DNA from: Coprococcus ammoniilyticus
Lineage (GTDB): Bacteria; Bacillota; Clostridia; Lachnospirales; Lachnospiraceae
Assembly (NCBI RefSeq): GCF_025567345.1
Contig: NZ_JAOQJS010000001.1
Location: 124,001-188,000, forward strand
Length of the DNA: 64,000 nt
Direction of reading: 5' to 3'
Made by a program: the position numbers and the translations under genes. Shown here one piece after another: positions 42,158 to 50,659 of this stretch. The notes beneath the pieces were generated by a model. The model did no database searches. It was not told the DNA's origin and worked only from the letters and a program-made list of their open reading frames with translations. The stretch's first letter is position 1; each line of letters starts with the position of its first letter.

Positions 42158-43204
42158 TTAGAGTCTCTCGACAACCTTGTTGAGGACTTCAATCTCTTTG
42201 GTCTTTGCGGTCATGATATACTTCTCAAAACGATCAAGGCAGTTCACATTTCCTGTGATGGATGTCTTGATCAGAAGGTTTCTTGCTGTCAGCATATTGT
42301 TGACAACCTCCATGTACTCGTCAAGAATCTCATTATCATAAGCCAGCACACCTTTTGCCATCATATACTTCAGACGTTCATTCATCAGAACTTTATGATC
42401 GTATAACAGGTGAAGCGCACGGATATCAAAATCAGGCTCATCTCCTGAAAGCTGCTTTTCGATTTGCTTATATACTGCATCGTATACATCTACACCGAAT
42501 ACTGTATCTGAGAAACGATTTCTCATCATACGGAAATGATTCTTGGAATCCTTTGCGTCCAGATATTCAACCAATGTATCCTTGATATATGCCACATCCA
42601 GATCATAATACATCTCAGCGGTATTCTTCTGGATCACATATAAACCACGTCTGCCTTTATAATCATCCTTAAACATATGATCTTCGGATGCTGTTATGAT
42701 ATCGTAACCCCGCTTAACATCCTCAAAAGATACAGTTGAATAAGAATAATGCTCACCAAATGTGAAATCACCAACATGGAATTCTTCCTTATCCTTATCA
42801 TAGCCAAAAATAAATAACTCATGTGGGAATTTGTAATCTGCACCGGAATCGCACAGGATCTTTGCCTCGTCAAATACACCATAGACATATCCGTTCAGGT
42901 CGATCGTTTTAATAATGAAGTTAATGATATCTCCACAGTAGCTCTCTACCTGCTCTTTTGTCATCAGTGAGAACAGAAGATATGGACACTCCTTCAAAGA
43001 ACTGCTTCCCGGCATCATATCTGCCAGAAGCATCTCATCTCCTGTGAAAATCTCCTCAATATTATAACATCTAAGCTGGATGTAATTGCTGAAGATCCAG
43101 TTCTTAGCCTTTTCGTCATCCCCCAGAATTGAGAATAATGTTGCATGCCACTGCCATGATGTAATCATCGGGTAGCTGACTGGCAATATCTTTTTATTGC
43201 TCAT
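42158..43204 (-). CDS. BtrH-like / papain-like acyltransferase candidate
   Basis: The 348-residue protein is not clearly assignable. The segment PHELFIFGYDKDKEEFHVGDFTFGEHYSYSTVSFEDV has the His...GYD...D pattern of papain-like folds in the BtrH N-terminal family, which move acyl groups from a carrier protein. A Cys at LKECPYLLF could be the nucleophile, but a clear N-terminal Cys motif is lacking. The C-terminal 130 residues are helical. It lies 22 bp after an acyl-carrier-protein gene and is presumably its partner. Start: ATG after GGGAGG. Confidence 0.5.
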   Translation of the reverse strand: MSNKKILPVSYPMITSWQWHATLFSILGDDEKAKNWIFSNYIQLRCYNIEEIFTGDEMLLADMMPGSSSLKECPYLLFSLMTKEQVESYCGDIINFIIKTIDLNGYVYGVFDEAKILCDSGADYKFPHELFIFGYDKDKEEFHVGDFTFGEHYSYSTVSFEDVKRGYDIITASEDHMFKDDYKGRRGLYVIQKNTAEMYYDLDVAYIKDTLVEYLDAKDSKNHFRMMRNRFSDTVFGVDVYDAVYKQIEKQLSGDEPDFDIRALHLLYDHKVLMNERLKYMMAKGVLAYDNEILDEYMEVVNNMLTARNLLIKTSITGNVNCLDRFEKYIMTAKTKEIEVLNKVVERL

Positions 43205-43226
43205 GATTATACCTCCCTTATCTTCT

Positions 43227-43478
43227 CTAGTTCAACTTGGCTGCAACAGCGGCAACCACATCATTCATATCATAATACAAGCCCAATGCAAGTTCTGAAT
43301 CCTGAAATTCAATATTGAAATCATTTTCAAGCTCTACGATCAACTGAATAATTGATACAGAATTAACCCCATATTCTTTTGTCAACTCGGCTGTCATGTC
43401 AAGCTTGCTGATGTCGATCTCCGGCATAACACAAGCTACAGCCTGTAAAACCTTTGCTTCCAAATCCTTTCTGTCCAT
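43227..43478 (-). CDS. Acyl/peptidyl carrier protein
   Basis: The 83-residue four-helix carrier protein has the phosphopantetheine site Ser40 in YGVNSVSIIQLIVELEND. The usual DSL is NSV here, so it is not the housekeeping AcpP of fatty-acid synthesis, whose DSLD motif is strongly conserved. The ATG at 43478 follows AGGAGG; the frame upstream of it is not used. With the BtrH-like gene it forms a two-gene operon without a ligase or synthase nearby, so the acyl group and the enzyme that loads it are unknown. Confidence 0.85.
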   Translation of the reverse strand: MDRKDLEAKVLQAVACVMPEIDISKLDMTAELTKEYGVNSVSIIQLIVELENDFNIEFQDSELALGLYYDMNDVVAAVAAKLN

Positions 43479-43512
43479 TACTGACCTCCTATCTGATATT
43501 TTAGAACCCGAC

Positions 43513-43541
43513 ATATTATATCACCAGGTTCTTTTTGTTAA
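43513..43541 (-). promoter_or_regulatory. Promoter of the carrier-protein operon
   Basis: On the minus strand TTAACA (43536-43541) and TAATAT (43513-43518) are separated by 17 bp, about 35 bp upstream of the carrier-protein ATG. A short hairpin (GAACC/GGTTC) overlaps this region. Confidence 0.5.
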
Positions 43542-43619
43542 TATTTACCAAATACTGTTATTAACATTGTATATGTTTTAACACTTTTTTTCAATAACTT
43601 CTTACTATATTAATAGCTT

Positions 43620-44396
43620 TTATTCTTTCCTTGCATCCAGAATCATCTGCCGGGCTGCCTCAACTGCGGTCTTTACTGCCATGTCCGTATCGTATGCCAG
43701 TGGATTTTCAAGCCCTGCTGCCTTCCGCTCCTGATTTCCAACCACCAGATAACAGGCTCCGACCTTCACACCCAGATAAGCACCTACGATAAATAACGCC
43801 GCTGACTCCATCTCGGATGCCAGACAGCCCATCCGCTTCCATGCCTCCCATTTGGCTTCCAGTTCATAGGACACCGGCTTGGTTCCCGGCTCATGCTGTC
43901 CATAGAAGGAATCCTTGCTCTGAACAATTCCGGTATGGTATCGAACTCCCGTCGTCTCACAGGCTTTTGTCAGTGCCTGAATAACCGGATAGCTTGCAAC
44001 CGCCGGATATTCAATCGGAGCATATTCCTTTGATGTACCCTCCATCCGGACAGCACCGGTTGCCACCACGATATCCCCTCCCATGATATCTAACTGCATC
44101 GCGCCACAGGTTCCAACCCTTATAAATGTATCTGCGCCACAATGCACCAGTTCCTCCAATGCAATCGCTGCTGATGGTCCGCCGATACCGGTCGATGTTA
44201 CACTGACCTTCTCGCCCTCCAGATATCCGGTATATGTCACGAATTCCCGGTTGTCCGCAACCAGCTTTGCATCATCCAGATAAGCTGCGATCTTCGCTGA
44301 CCGCTTCGGATCCCCCGGCAGGATTACATATTTTCCGATTTCGTTCTTCCCTGTCTTTATGTGATATTCCCGTCCTGATTCTTCCTGATAGATCAT
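43620..44396 (-). CDS. udp: Uridine phosphorylase
   Basis: The 258-residue nucleoside phosphorylase has the phosphate site VILPGDPKRSAKIA, the family signature STGIGGPSAAIALEEL, RVGTCGAMQ, and the nucleoside-binding MESAALF. The SKDSFYGQHEP segment and overall length favour uridine phosphorylase over purine phosphorylase. It converts uridine and phosphate to uracil and ribose 1-phosphate for salvage. The ATG at 44396 follows GGAGGTGG. Confidence 0.9.
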   Translation of the reverse strand: MIYQEESGREYHIKTGKNEIGKYVILPGDPKRSAKIAAYLDDAKLVADNREFVTYTGYLEGEKVSVTSTGIGGPSAAIALEELVHCGADTFIRVGTCGAMQLDIMGGDIVVATGAVRMEGTSKEYAPIEYPAVASYPVIQALTKACETTGVRYHTGIVQSKDSFYGQHEPGTKPVSYELEAKWEAWKRMGCLASEMESAALFIVGAYLGVKVGACYLVVGNQERKAAGLENPLAYDTDMAVKTAVEAARQMILDARKE

Positions 44397-44713
44397 ACTG
44401 CCACCTCCGTTTCTGTCTGCTTTTGTTCCGGTCAATCCCTCTTTTTTTACAACTATTTGTACAAAAGCAGATACATATCAACTGCTATTTACCTGTATTA
44501 TACCGAAAATATACACCAAAATCACCAATTTCTCCTATTTTGTACAAATTTTTCATAGCAATTTGTAACACCATTACAGTTTTACTACATATAAATGAAT
44601 ATCCTTAACTTAAAAATGCCGATTTTTGAATTTCTTTAGGATAAAATTTCTATTCGCTTTAAAAAATTTTATAAATTGGTAATAATTTTGCTTTTTGTTC
44701 ACACTTTCATAAT

Positions 44714-44742
44714 TTGACTTTAGCAAAAAAAAGGATTATAAA
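44714..44742 (+). promoter_or_regulatory. Promoter of the HPr-like gene
   Basis: TTGACT (44714-44719), 17 bp, TATAAA (44737-44742), about 30 bp before the start codon: a strong consensus match. The rest of the gap 44397-44771 is very AT-rich and shows no other feature. Confidence 0.75.
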
Positions 44743-44771
44743 TTGTTCAACAAATCAAGGAGGCGAGTTTT

Positions 44772-45029
44772 ATGGCTAAATCAACTGACATTAAAGTAAA
44801 ATTAAGCAGCGTTGATGAAGTAAAGCAGTTTGTAGATGTAATGAGAGGATATCATGGTGATGTCGATATATCAGCTACAAACAAAAACTATATGGTAGAT
44901 GCAAAATCTATTCTTGGTGTTATCAGTCTCGATCTGAGAGATGAATTAACCGTAAAATTCTATGATGGTATTTCCGATTCATACATGTCAACACTGAAGC
45001 CTTTCATTGCTGAACCAGCAGTCGCATAA
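44772..45029 (+). CDS. HPr-like protein lacking His15 (Crh-like)
   Basis: This 85-residue protein has the HPr/PTS_H fold in outline: helix 1 at SSVDEVKQFVDVM, strands at DVDISATNKNYMVDA and the second helix at KSILGVISLDL. The regulatory Ser46 is exactly in place (KSILGVISL), but the phosphorylatable His15 of HPr is Asp15 and the surrounding LHARP motif is missing. It cannot pass phosphate in sugar transport. As with Bacillus Crh, a role as a Ser46-phosphorylated signalling partner is the likely alternative. Strong promoter, own terminator, single gene. Confidence 0.85.
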   Translation: MAKSTDIKVKLSSVDEVKQFVDVMRGYHGDVDISATNKNYMVDAKSILGVISLDLRDELTVKFYDGISDSYMSTLKPFIAEPAVA

Positions 45030-45087
45030 GGCAACTTACATTTAATAAAAGAAATATACGACAAACAGAAGCTATAAGAGCAGTCGT

Positions 45088-45128
45088 AAAAAAGGATATC
45101 CGGTCATGATTACCGGGTATCCTTTTTT
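45088..45128 (+). terminator. Terminator of the HPr-like gene
   Basis: AAAAGGATA-CCGGT pairs with ACCGG-TATCCTTTT around a 7-base loop, followed by T residues. Confidence 0.85.
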
Positions 45129-45214
45129 CATTGTAAGGAAAAGGGTTATTGACGTAGCTGGAAAACCATCATAAAATGGATAAGTAAATTTGAATAATGA
45201 TTTGAGGAACACAA

Positions 45215-47059
45215 ATGAACTTATTAACAATGAAAAATATTCATAAAGCCTATACAGACAAGGTTCTCTTTAAGGGAGCCGATTTTTCTGTCAACACCGG
45301 TGATAAGATTGGTGTGATTGGTATAAATGGTACGGGAAAATCCTCCTTGTTAAAAATGATTGCCGGTATCGATACCTGCGATGCCGGATTGATCGTAAAA
45401 GGCAATAATGTTGTTGTCAATTATCTTCCACAGAGTCCGACTTTCCATGATGATGAAACAATCTACGAACATGTTATCACGGCAAACAGCACAGAAGAAA
45501 ATAAGTGGAGCATTGAAGGAGATGCACGGGCACTTCTGGATAAGCTTGGATTCACTGATACCAGCATCTCGGTTTCCAGTCTGTCCGGCGGTCAGAAGAA
45601 AAAGGTAGCCCTTGCCGCTGCCCTTCTTTCAAGCTGTGATATTCTGGTTCTTGATGAACCAACTAACCATCTGGATAATGATATGACCGAATATCTAGAG
45701 GACTATCTGAACAACTACAGGGGTGCACTGGTCATGGTCACACATGACCGTTATTTTCTCGATCGTGTAACAAACCGGATCGTTGAGATCGACAAAGGAT
45801 ACATCTACAGCTATAATGCCAATTATGAAGGCTATCTCATGCTGAAAGCCGAACGTGAAAATATTGCGCTTGCCACCGAACGCAAGAACCAGAATATTCT
45901 CCGGAAAGAGATTGCATGGATCCGCCGTGGTGCACGCGCAAGAAGCACCAAACAAAAGGCTCATATCAAGCGCTATGAAGCCCTTGCAGCCGAAGAAATG
46001 ATTGAAGCTGATAAGACAGTAAATCTCAGCTCAATTGCCAGCAGACTTGGAAATAAAACGATAGAGCTTCATAATATTTCAAAAAGCTTTCCAGGACTTA
46101 CCCACCCACTCATCGAGAATTTCTCTTATAATTTTCTGCGTAATGACAGAATCGGTATTACCGGACCAAATGGCTGTGGTAAATCAACCCTTATGAAGCT
46201 GATCATCGGCAATCTGAAACCCGACTCCGGTATCATAGAGATCGGTGAAACCGTAAATATAGGATATTTCTCACAGGAAAATGAAATGCTAGACGATAAC
46301 AAGATCGTACTGGACTATGTGAAGGAAACCGCAGAATATATCCGGACCGTCGATGGATATATGTCTGCATCCACCCTTTGTGAGGAATTTCTGTTTGATT
46401 CCACCCTGCAGCACCAACGGATCGGCAAGCTGTCCGGCGGGGAAAAGCGCCGCCTGTATCTGCTTAAGATCCTTGCCGGCTCGCCGAATGTCCTGATCCT
46501 GGATGAACCAACCAATGATCTGGATATATCAACACTCTGTATTCTGGAAGATTATCTGGATACCTTTCAGGGCATCCTGATCGTAGTTTCCCACGACCGG
46601 TATTTCCTTGACCGTGTTGTAAAACGGCTGTTTGTCTATGACGGCTATGGACAGATCAGGCAGTTTGAAGGAAGCTATACCGACTATTATCTGGAATATG
46701 GAACATTTGCAAATTCTGTAAAGTCCGGTTCCGGTTCTGTAAAGCCTGCTCCGGCTTCCAAGGGAAAACCTGCAGCAGATTCTTCAAAATCAGGAGCAGC
46801 AGAAAAGGACACCGCACCGAAACGTGCAAAAAACAAATTTACTTTTAATGAACAGCGTGAATACGATACCATTGAAGACGACATTGCTGCCTGTGAAGAA
46901 ACCATTGATGGACTGGACAGGGAAATCGCAGCTTCCACAACAGATTTTACAAAGCTGAATCATCTGATGGCAGAAAAGGAAAATGCCGAACTGAAGCTGG
47001 AACATCTGATGGAACGGTATGTTTACCTTACAGATCTTCTGGAATCCTTTAAAAAATAA
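45215..47059 (+). CDS. ABC-F family ATPase (Uup/EttA-like)
   Basis: The 614-residue protein has two ABC domains without membrane helices. Walker A motifs are GINGTGKSS and GPNGCGKST, signatures LSGGQKKKVALA and LSGGEKRRLYLL, and Walker B LVLDEPTNHLD and LILDEPTNDLD. The inter-domain linker is basic (WIRRGARARSTKQKAHIKRYEAL) and a C-terminal coiled coil follows a Ser/Lys/Ala-rich hinge (about residues 515-614), as in Uup. ABC-F proteins act on the ribosomal E site or related RNA/DNA branch structures. Antibiotic protection cannot be judged from sequence alone. Confidence 0.92.
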   Translation: MNLLTMKNIHKAYTDKVLFKGADFSVNTGDKIGVIGINGTGKSSLLKMIAGIDTCDAGLIVKGNNVVVNYLPQSPTFHDDETIYEHVITANSTEENKWSIEGDARALLDKLGFTDTSISVSSLSGGQKKKVALAAALLSSCDILVLDEPTNHLDNDMTEYLEDYLNNYRGALVMVTHDRYFLDRVTNRIVEIDKGYIYSYNANYEGYLMLKAERENIALATERKNQNILRKEIAWIRRGARARSTKQKAHIKRYEALAAEEMIEADKTVNLSSIASRLGNKTIELHNISKSFPGLTHPLIENFSYNFLRNDRIGITGPNGCGKSTLMKLIIGNLKPDSGIIEIGETVNIGYFSQENEMLDDNKIVLDYVKETAEYIRTVDGYMSASTLCEEFLFDSTLQHQRIGKLSGGEKRRLYLLKILAGSPNVLILDEPTNDLDISTLCILEDYLDTFQGILIVVSHDRYFLDRVVKRLFVYDGYGQIRQFEGSYTDYYLEYGTFANSVKSGSGSVKPAPASKGKPAADSSKSGAAEKDTAPKRAKNKFTFNEQREYDTIEDDIAACEETIDGLDREIAASTTDFTKLNHLMAEKENAELKLEHLMERYVYLTDLLESFKK

Positions 47060-47095
47060 GTATAGTATAATAAATAAGAAAATGAGGAGACAGGC

Positions 47096-47275
47096 TTACA
47101 TCTGTTTCCTCACTACTTTATACTCATCATCTAACTGAAAATATGGACAGCTTTCATATGAGCTCGTTATAAATCTGGCATAATCATCTTCATCCATATT
47201 CACCATGCATTCCGAAAAATCATCTTCTTCATCATACACATAGTGTGCACACAAATCACAACTCGCTGCTCCCAT
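47096..47275 (-). CDS. DUF6472-type small cysteine protein
   Basis: A 59-residue protein beginning MGAASCDLCAHYVYDEEDDFSEC, with a further Cys in YESCPYF, so four cysteines suited to binding one metal ion. It matches a short Clostridia family of unknown function (DUF6472, from memory). The ATG at 47275 follows AGGAGG. It is convergent with, and 36 bp from, the ABC-F gene. Confidence 0.7.
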   Translation of the reverse strand: MGAASCDLCAHYVYDEEDDFSECMVNMDEDDYARFITSSYESCPYFQLDDEYKVVRKQM

Positions 47276-47489
47276 AAGCAACCTCCTTCTTGTCATTTTT
47301 GCAAATTAATTGCCTGTTTTCAGTAAATATTACACATATTATTTCCAATTTGCAAGTCCTATCCCATAATATATTGTTCATGACTACAGAAAAGAGTTTT
47401 TGACTGGCAATACTTTCCATATTGTGGTATTATAAAAAAGTATAATTTATAACTTTTCTGATACAGAAAAGAAACCGGGGTGCGTAATT

Positions 47490-48749
47490 ATGAGAAAAAA
47501 ACTACTATTATTTATAATAGCTGCTATTTTTACTTTTTCAAGTATGACAGTCCTCGCCGCAGAGGATACCGCAGACAAAGATGCAAAAGATAAAAAGTCT
47601 GCCGCAGCTACCATCGATACTTCTTTATACTATTATAACAATTTCGATAACGATGCTTACCGGGATGCTTATAACCAGTTAAAAGAAGCAGCAGATGCAT
47701 TTCACAATTCAAACCAGAATGCGGAATACGAAAATGCGAATACCGAAAACAGCTACTATAAAGCATTTTCGATCAATGTTACAAGCAAAACATGGGAAGT
47801 TATCGGTCCGACAGGTATGCAGGCAGTTATCAATGCCTTTCTGGCAGATAATCCTACATACTTCTGGATGTCTCCTTCCTTTAATTACAGTACCAAGTCT
47901 TTAGATGGCGGTGCTGTATGCTATAATGTCGAGATTGTCTGTTATAATGATTATGCAAATGGAAGTTCCAGACAGGTCATTAAGAATAACATTGATATCT
48001 CCGTATCAAATCTTGCTGGCAATCTGGAAAAAGATCTTCCTGATTACCAGAAGGAATATCTGATCCATAATGCGATCATTGAAGATACTTACTTCCAGGT
48101 CAGCAATGAAAACTCACATTCCGGATTAAGCTGGTCCTATACAGTAGATGGTATTTTCAACGCAAAGCATAAGACAGCAACTTCATTTGGATATGCCAAA
48201 GCATTCAAGGCAGTTATGGATGCCATCGGTGTAAAATGTATCTATGTAGAAGGAAATACCAAAGAAAACGATGATTCTACCTATAATTCACATGCATGGA
48301 ATATGGTTTATCTGGATGATGGCTGGTATATTGTAGATCTTGCGTATGATCATCCGGAAACAACCTCCGGCAAAAATGTTCTGATCTATGATTATTTTAA
48401 CATTACCAGTGATGAAGCATCCGATCTGAATCCTGCATCTGACTGGCTGCCTGGTATTCCAACCTGTACCGGTACGGCTCACAGTATCGACAGCATCCAG
48501 TCTACACTGGAAGCTGAAAACATCTGGCAGGAAGACAATTACAATTTTTTCGATAAAATACTGGATAAATACGGTGTGTCCGTTGTCCTGATCAGCCTTG
48601 GTGTTATCATAATCCTGATCGTCACTTTGGTTAAACGGATTCACAAAAGACGGAAAGCAAGACGTGTCGAAAAGATTAAGAATACAAAGACCGTAACGAT
48701 CGATCATTCCGAACTGGATGAGGAACTTCGTCGTCCACCACTGTCATAA
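47490..48749 (+). CDS. Secreted transglutaminase-like protein with Ser in place of Cys
   Basis: The 419-residue protein has a signal peptide (LLLFIIAAIFTFSSMTVLAA), an acidic linker, and a transglutaminase-like core at about 215-290. A C-terminal membrane helix (VVLISLGVIIILIVTLV) is followed by a basic tail. Of the papain-like triad, His268 (NSHAWNMVYL) and Asp283 (WYIVDLAYDHPE) are present. The position of the catalytic Cys (normally C-x-G-Y-A) is Ser232 in TATSFGYAKAF. It is therefore probably a non-catalytic binding protein or uses Ser. It acts outside the membrane. Similar proteins occur on Clostridia cell surfaces. Confidence 0.75.
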   Translation: MRKKLLLFIIAAIFTFSSMTVLAAEDTADKDAKDKKSAAATIDTSLYYYNNFDNDAYRDAYNQLKEAADAFHNSNQNAEYENANTENSYYKAFSINVTSKTWEVIGPTGMQAVINAFLADNPTYFWMSPSFNYSTKSLDGGAVCYNVEIVCYNDYANGSSRQVIKNNIDISVSNLAGNLEKDLPDYQKEYLIHNAIIEDTYFQVSNENSHSGLSWSYTVDGIFNAKHKTATSFGYAKAFKAVMDAIGVKCIYVEGNTKENDDSTYNSHAWNMVYLDDGWYIVDLAYDHPETTSGKNVLIYDYFNITSDEASDLNPASDWLPGIPTCTGTAHSIDSIQSTLEAENIWQEDNYNFFDKILDKYGVSVVLISLGVIIILIVTLVKRIHKRRKARRVEKIKNTKTVTIDHSELDEELRRPPLS

Positions 48750-48750
48750 T

Positions 48751-48800
48751 AAAAAAGTGGAACTATACCTATGATAACAAAGGTACAGTTCCACTTTTTT
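48751..48800. terminator. Bidirectional terminator
   Basis: AAAAAAGTGGAACT (48751-48764) and AGTTCCACTTTTTT (48787-48800) form a perfect stem between convergent genes, with T runs on both strands. Confidence 0.9.
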
Positions 48801-48805
48801 ACTTA

Positions 48806-49501
48806 TTAATTTCCTATGATCAACCAGGAGGTCAGAATTCCCAACAGGCGTTCATCCGGGTGTCCTGTCTCTGTTAAAAAGATCAGGCCAATCCTTTCAT
48901 GATCTCTTCTGCTTTCTTCATAGTATTTCTTAACATTCATAACTTTTTCATCATATGCAACAAAGCGGAAACGTTCAGACGGATGTTTCTCCAGCTCAAT
49001 ATATTCCTGAAGATCCCGAAACCGGGTTTTCTCATCAATATGACAATTTGTGTCTCCCAATAAATACGGAAAAATACAGTTGTCACTGAAATCTCCCACT
49101 ACCCTTTTATCTTTCAGGATTGGCACATGAGAAATATTTCTGTCATTCATGATCCGGATAACCGGCATAACCGGATCATCCAGCGAACGCCATACCAGAT
49201 TATTAAAGGGTACTGCAATATCCATACACCGCACCGGATTCTTAATACGATCCAGCACCATTTCCAGAAGCTCGATCATCTTCTTGCCCGGCTGTACAGC
49301 AAATTCCTCATCCAGCCGTTGATTATGCTGCAGCAGATTTCTCACTTCTCTGCAATAATTCAGTTCAAACCGGATATCCTTGAATTCACTCCGTTTTTCC
49401 AGCTTGGCAACCGCCGAACCATCCGGCGGAAGTTTGAATTCATTGATCGCTGCATTTTCCAGCTCCTTGTATTTATCAAGGAAAATTTCCGTATTATCCA
49501 T
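48806..49501 (-). CDS. HEPN-like plus CBS domain protein
   Basis: The 231-residue protein has an N-terminal helical part (about 1-90) with the motif CREVRNLLQHNQ, where RNLLQH fits the R-x4-H pattern of HEPN nucleases. The rest is a CBS pair (MPVIRIMNDRNISHVPILKDKRVVGDFSD and VMNVKKYYEE...GLIFLTETG...LLGILTSWLI). CBS pairs usually bind adenine nucleotides. The combination suggests a nucleotide-gated helical domain, but whether the HEPN-like part is catalytic cannot be told. It ends at the bidirectional terminator. Confidence 0.7.
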   Translation of the reverse strand: MDNTEIFLDKYKELENAAINEFKLPPDGSAVAKLEKRSEFKDIRFELNYCREVRNLLQHNQRLDEEFAVQPGKKMIELLEMVLDRIKNPVRCMDIAVPFNNLVWRSLDDPVMPVIRIMNDRNISHVPILKDKRVVGDFSDNCIFPYLLGDTNCHIDEKTRFRDLQEYIELEKHPSERFRFVAYDEKVMNVKKYYEESRRDHERIGLIFLTETGHPDERLLGILTSWLIIGN

Positions 49502-49559
49502 AATGACATCCTCCCAATTTCTGATCTGATATCAGCCAGCAAGCTACACCCGAAAGTGT

Positions 49560-50630
49560 TTATTTTAAATAATTAAAATCACCCAGATTATCAATGGATA
49601 TCCAGGTTCCTTCGTTTATGATCGTCTGAACCAGTTCATCATTTTCATCCATTTCCTTACTGCTGCAATCATCAGAAACTTCATATAGTATACTGTTATT
49701 GATCAATACATTTGCTGTTTTCTTATCTTTATCCGGATAGTATACATATACTCCATTATCCGATACCGCATATCCCTTATCCCGGTTATATGCACGGATT
49801 GCCAGCGCCGAATTCTTCATATCCCCTTCAAAGCCGTATACGGTAACTGTAATATCCTTTGATGATGAATTATTGCTCCAGTCTGTAACACGAAGTGTAC
49901 AGTCCAGATCTCCGGTCTTTGTTGTATCGATCTGACGGTTGATCGTAAGTTCATTGGTCAGATCCGGCTGTGAATCCTCTACTGAATAGTAATCCAGCAG
50001 ATTGACCTGCTCATTTACGAAAACGCCCAGATTATCCGGTCCGATAATTTCCGGGAAATCTCTGTCAACTACTTCAAGCGTAAGTTTTTTCTTCTTTTTC
50101 AGCTTTCCGCATTTTACTATATAGCTCACTTTATAGGAACCAATCTTCTCCGGTGCAAAATCCGCTGTATCGCAGGTAACAACCGCCTTACTGTTCACCG
50201 GCTCTACATATGCCGTGATATCAAATTTCGAACCCAATACATATTCGCTTGAAATCTGCTTTACCTTGAGATAGCGGCCACGCATAATGCCATTTACCAT
50301 AAAAAGCAGAATAATGCCTACAACAACTGCAAGCAGCAATGTAAACTGATTTGCTGTTATTCTTCTGCGTCTTCTTTTTTGTGGCTGTGTCTTTCTTCCT
50401 GATGCATTGTTTGAACGTACACTGCTGTTTTTTGCGCTGCCTCCATTGCTTCCGGCTGCGCTATTTTTTGCTCCGCTGCCCGTTTTATTTGTATGTGTAC
50501 CGCCGGCACTCTTTGTTCCGTTACCCGGACGTGTGCTCCCAGTGCTTTTTGTTCCGGTTCCCGCCGTTTTTTTCTTCACTACTGCATTTGATACTGCGGG
50601 CTTTTTTACATTTTTATTTTCCTCACCCAT
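49560..50630 (-). CDS. Single-pass membrane protein with basic low-complexity tail
   Basis: About 356 residues. The first 85 are a Gly/Ser/Thr/Lys/Asn-rich disordered cytoplasmic tail ending in a basic cluster (KRRRRR). One membrane helix follows (TLLLAVVVGIILLFMVNGI). The extracellular part has repeated Ig-like/DUF5011-type modules (TAYVEPVNSKAVVTCDT, IGSYKVSYIVK, TGDLDCTLRVTDWSNNSSSKDITVTVY). No catalytic motif is seen. It is likely an envelope-associated protein. The gene follows the lipase gene with overlapping or nearly overlapping ends, so both are probably one transcript. The ATG at 50630 is preferred to a TTG at 50663. Confidence 0.7.
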   Translation of the reverse strand: MGEENKNVKKPAVSNAVVKKKTAGTGTKSTGSTRPGNGTKSAGGTHTNKTGSGAKNSAAGSNGGSAKNSSVRSNNASGRKTQPQKRRRRRITANQFTLLLAVVVGIILLFMVNGIMRGRYLKVKQISSEYVLGSKFDITAYVEPVNSKAVVTCDTADFAPEKIGSYKVSYIVKCGKLKKKKKLTLEVVDRDFPEIIGPDNLGVFVNEQVNLLDYYSVEDSQPDLTNELTINRQIDTTKTGDLDCTLRVTDWSNNSSSKDITVTVYGFEGDMKNSALAIRAYNRDKGYAVSDNGVYVYYPDKDKKTANVLINNSILYEVSDDCSSKEMDENDELVQTIINEGTWISIDNLGDFNYLK

Positions 50631-50659
50631 TTTATTACCTGCTCCTTTTCTTTTATATA

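Noticed and set aside
47490..48749. Active transglutaminase/cysteine protease
   Set aside because: The catalytic Cys position holds Ser, so normal activity should not be assumed.
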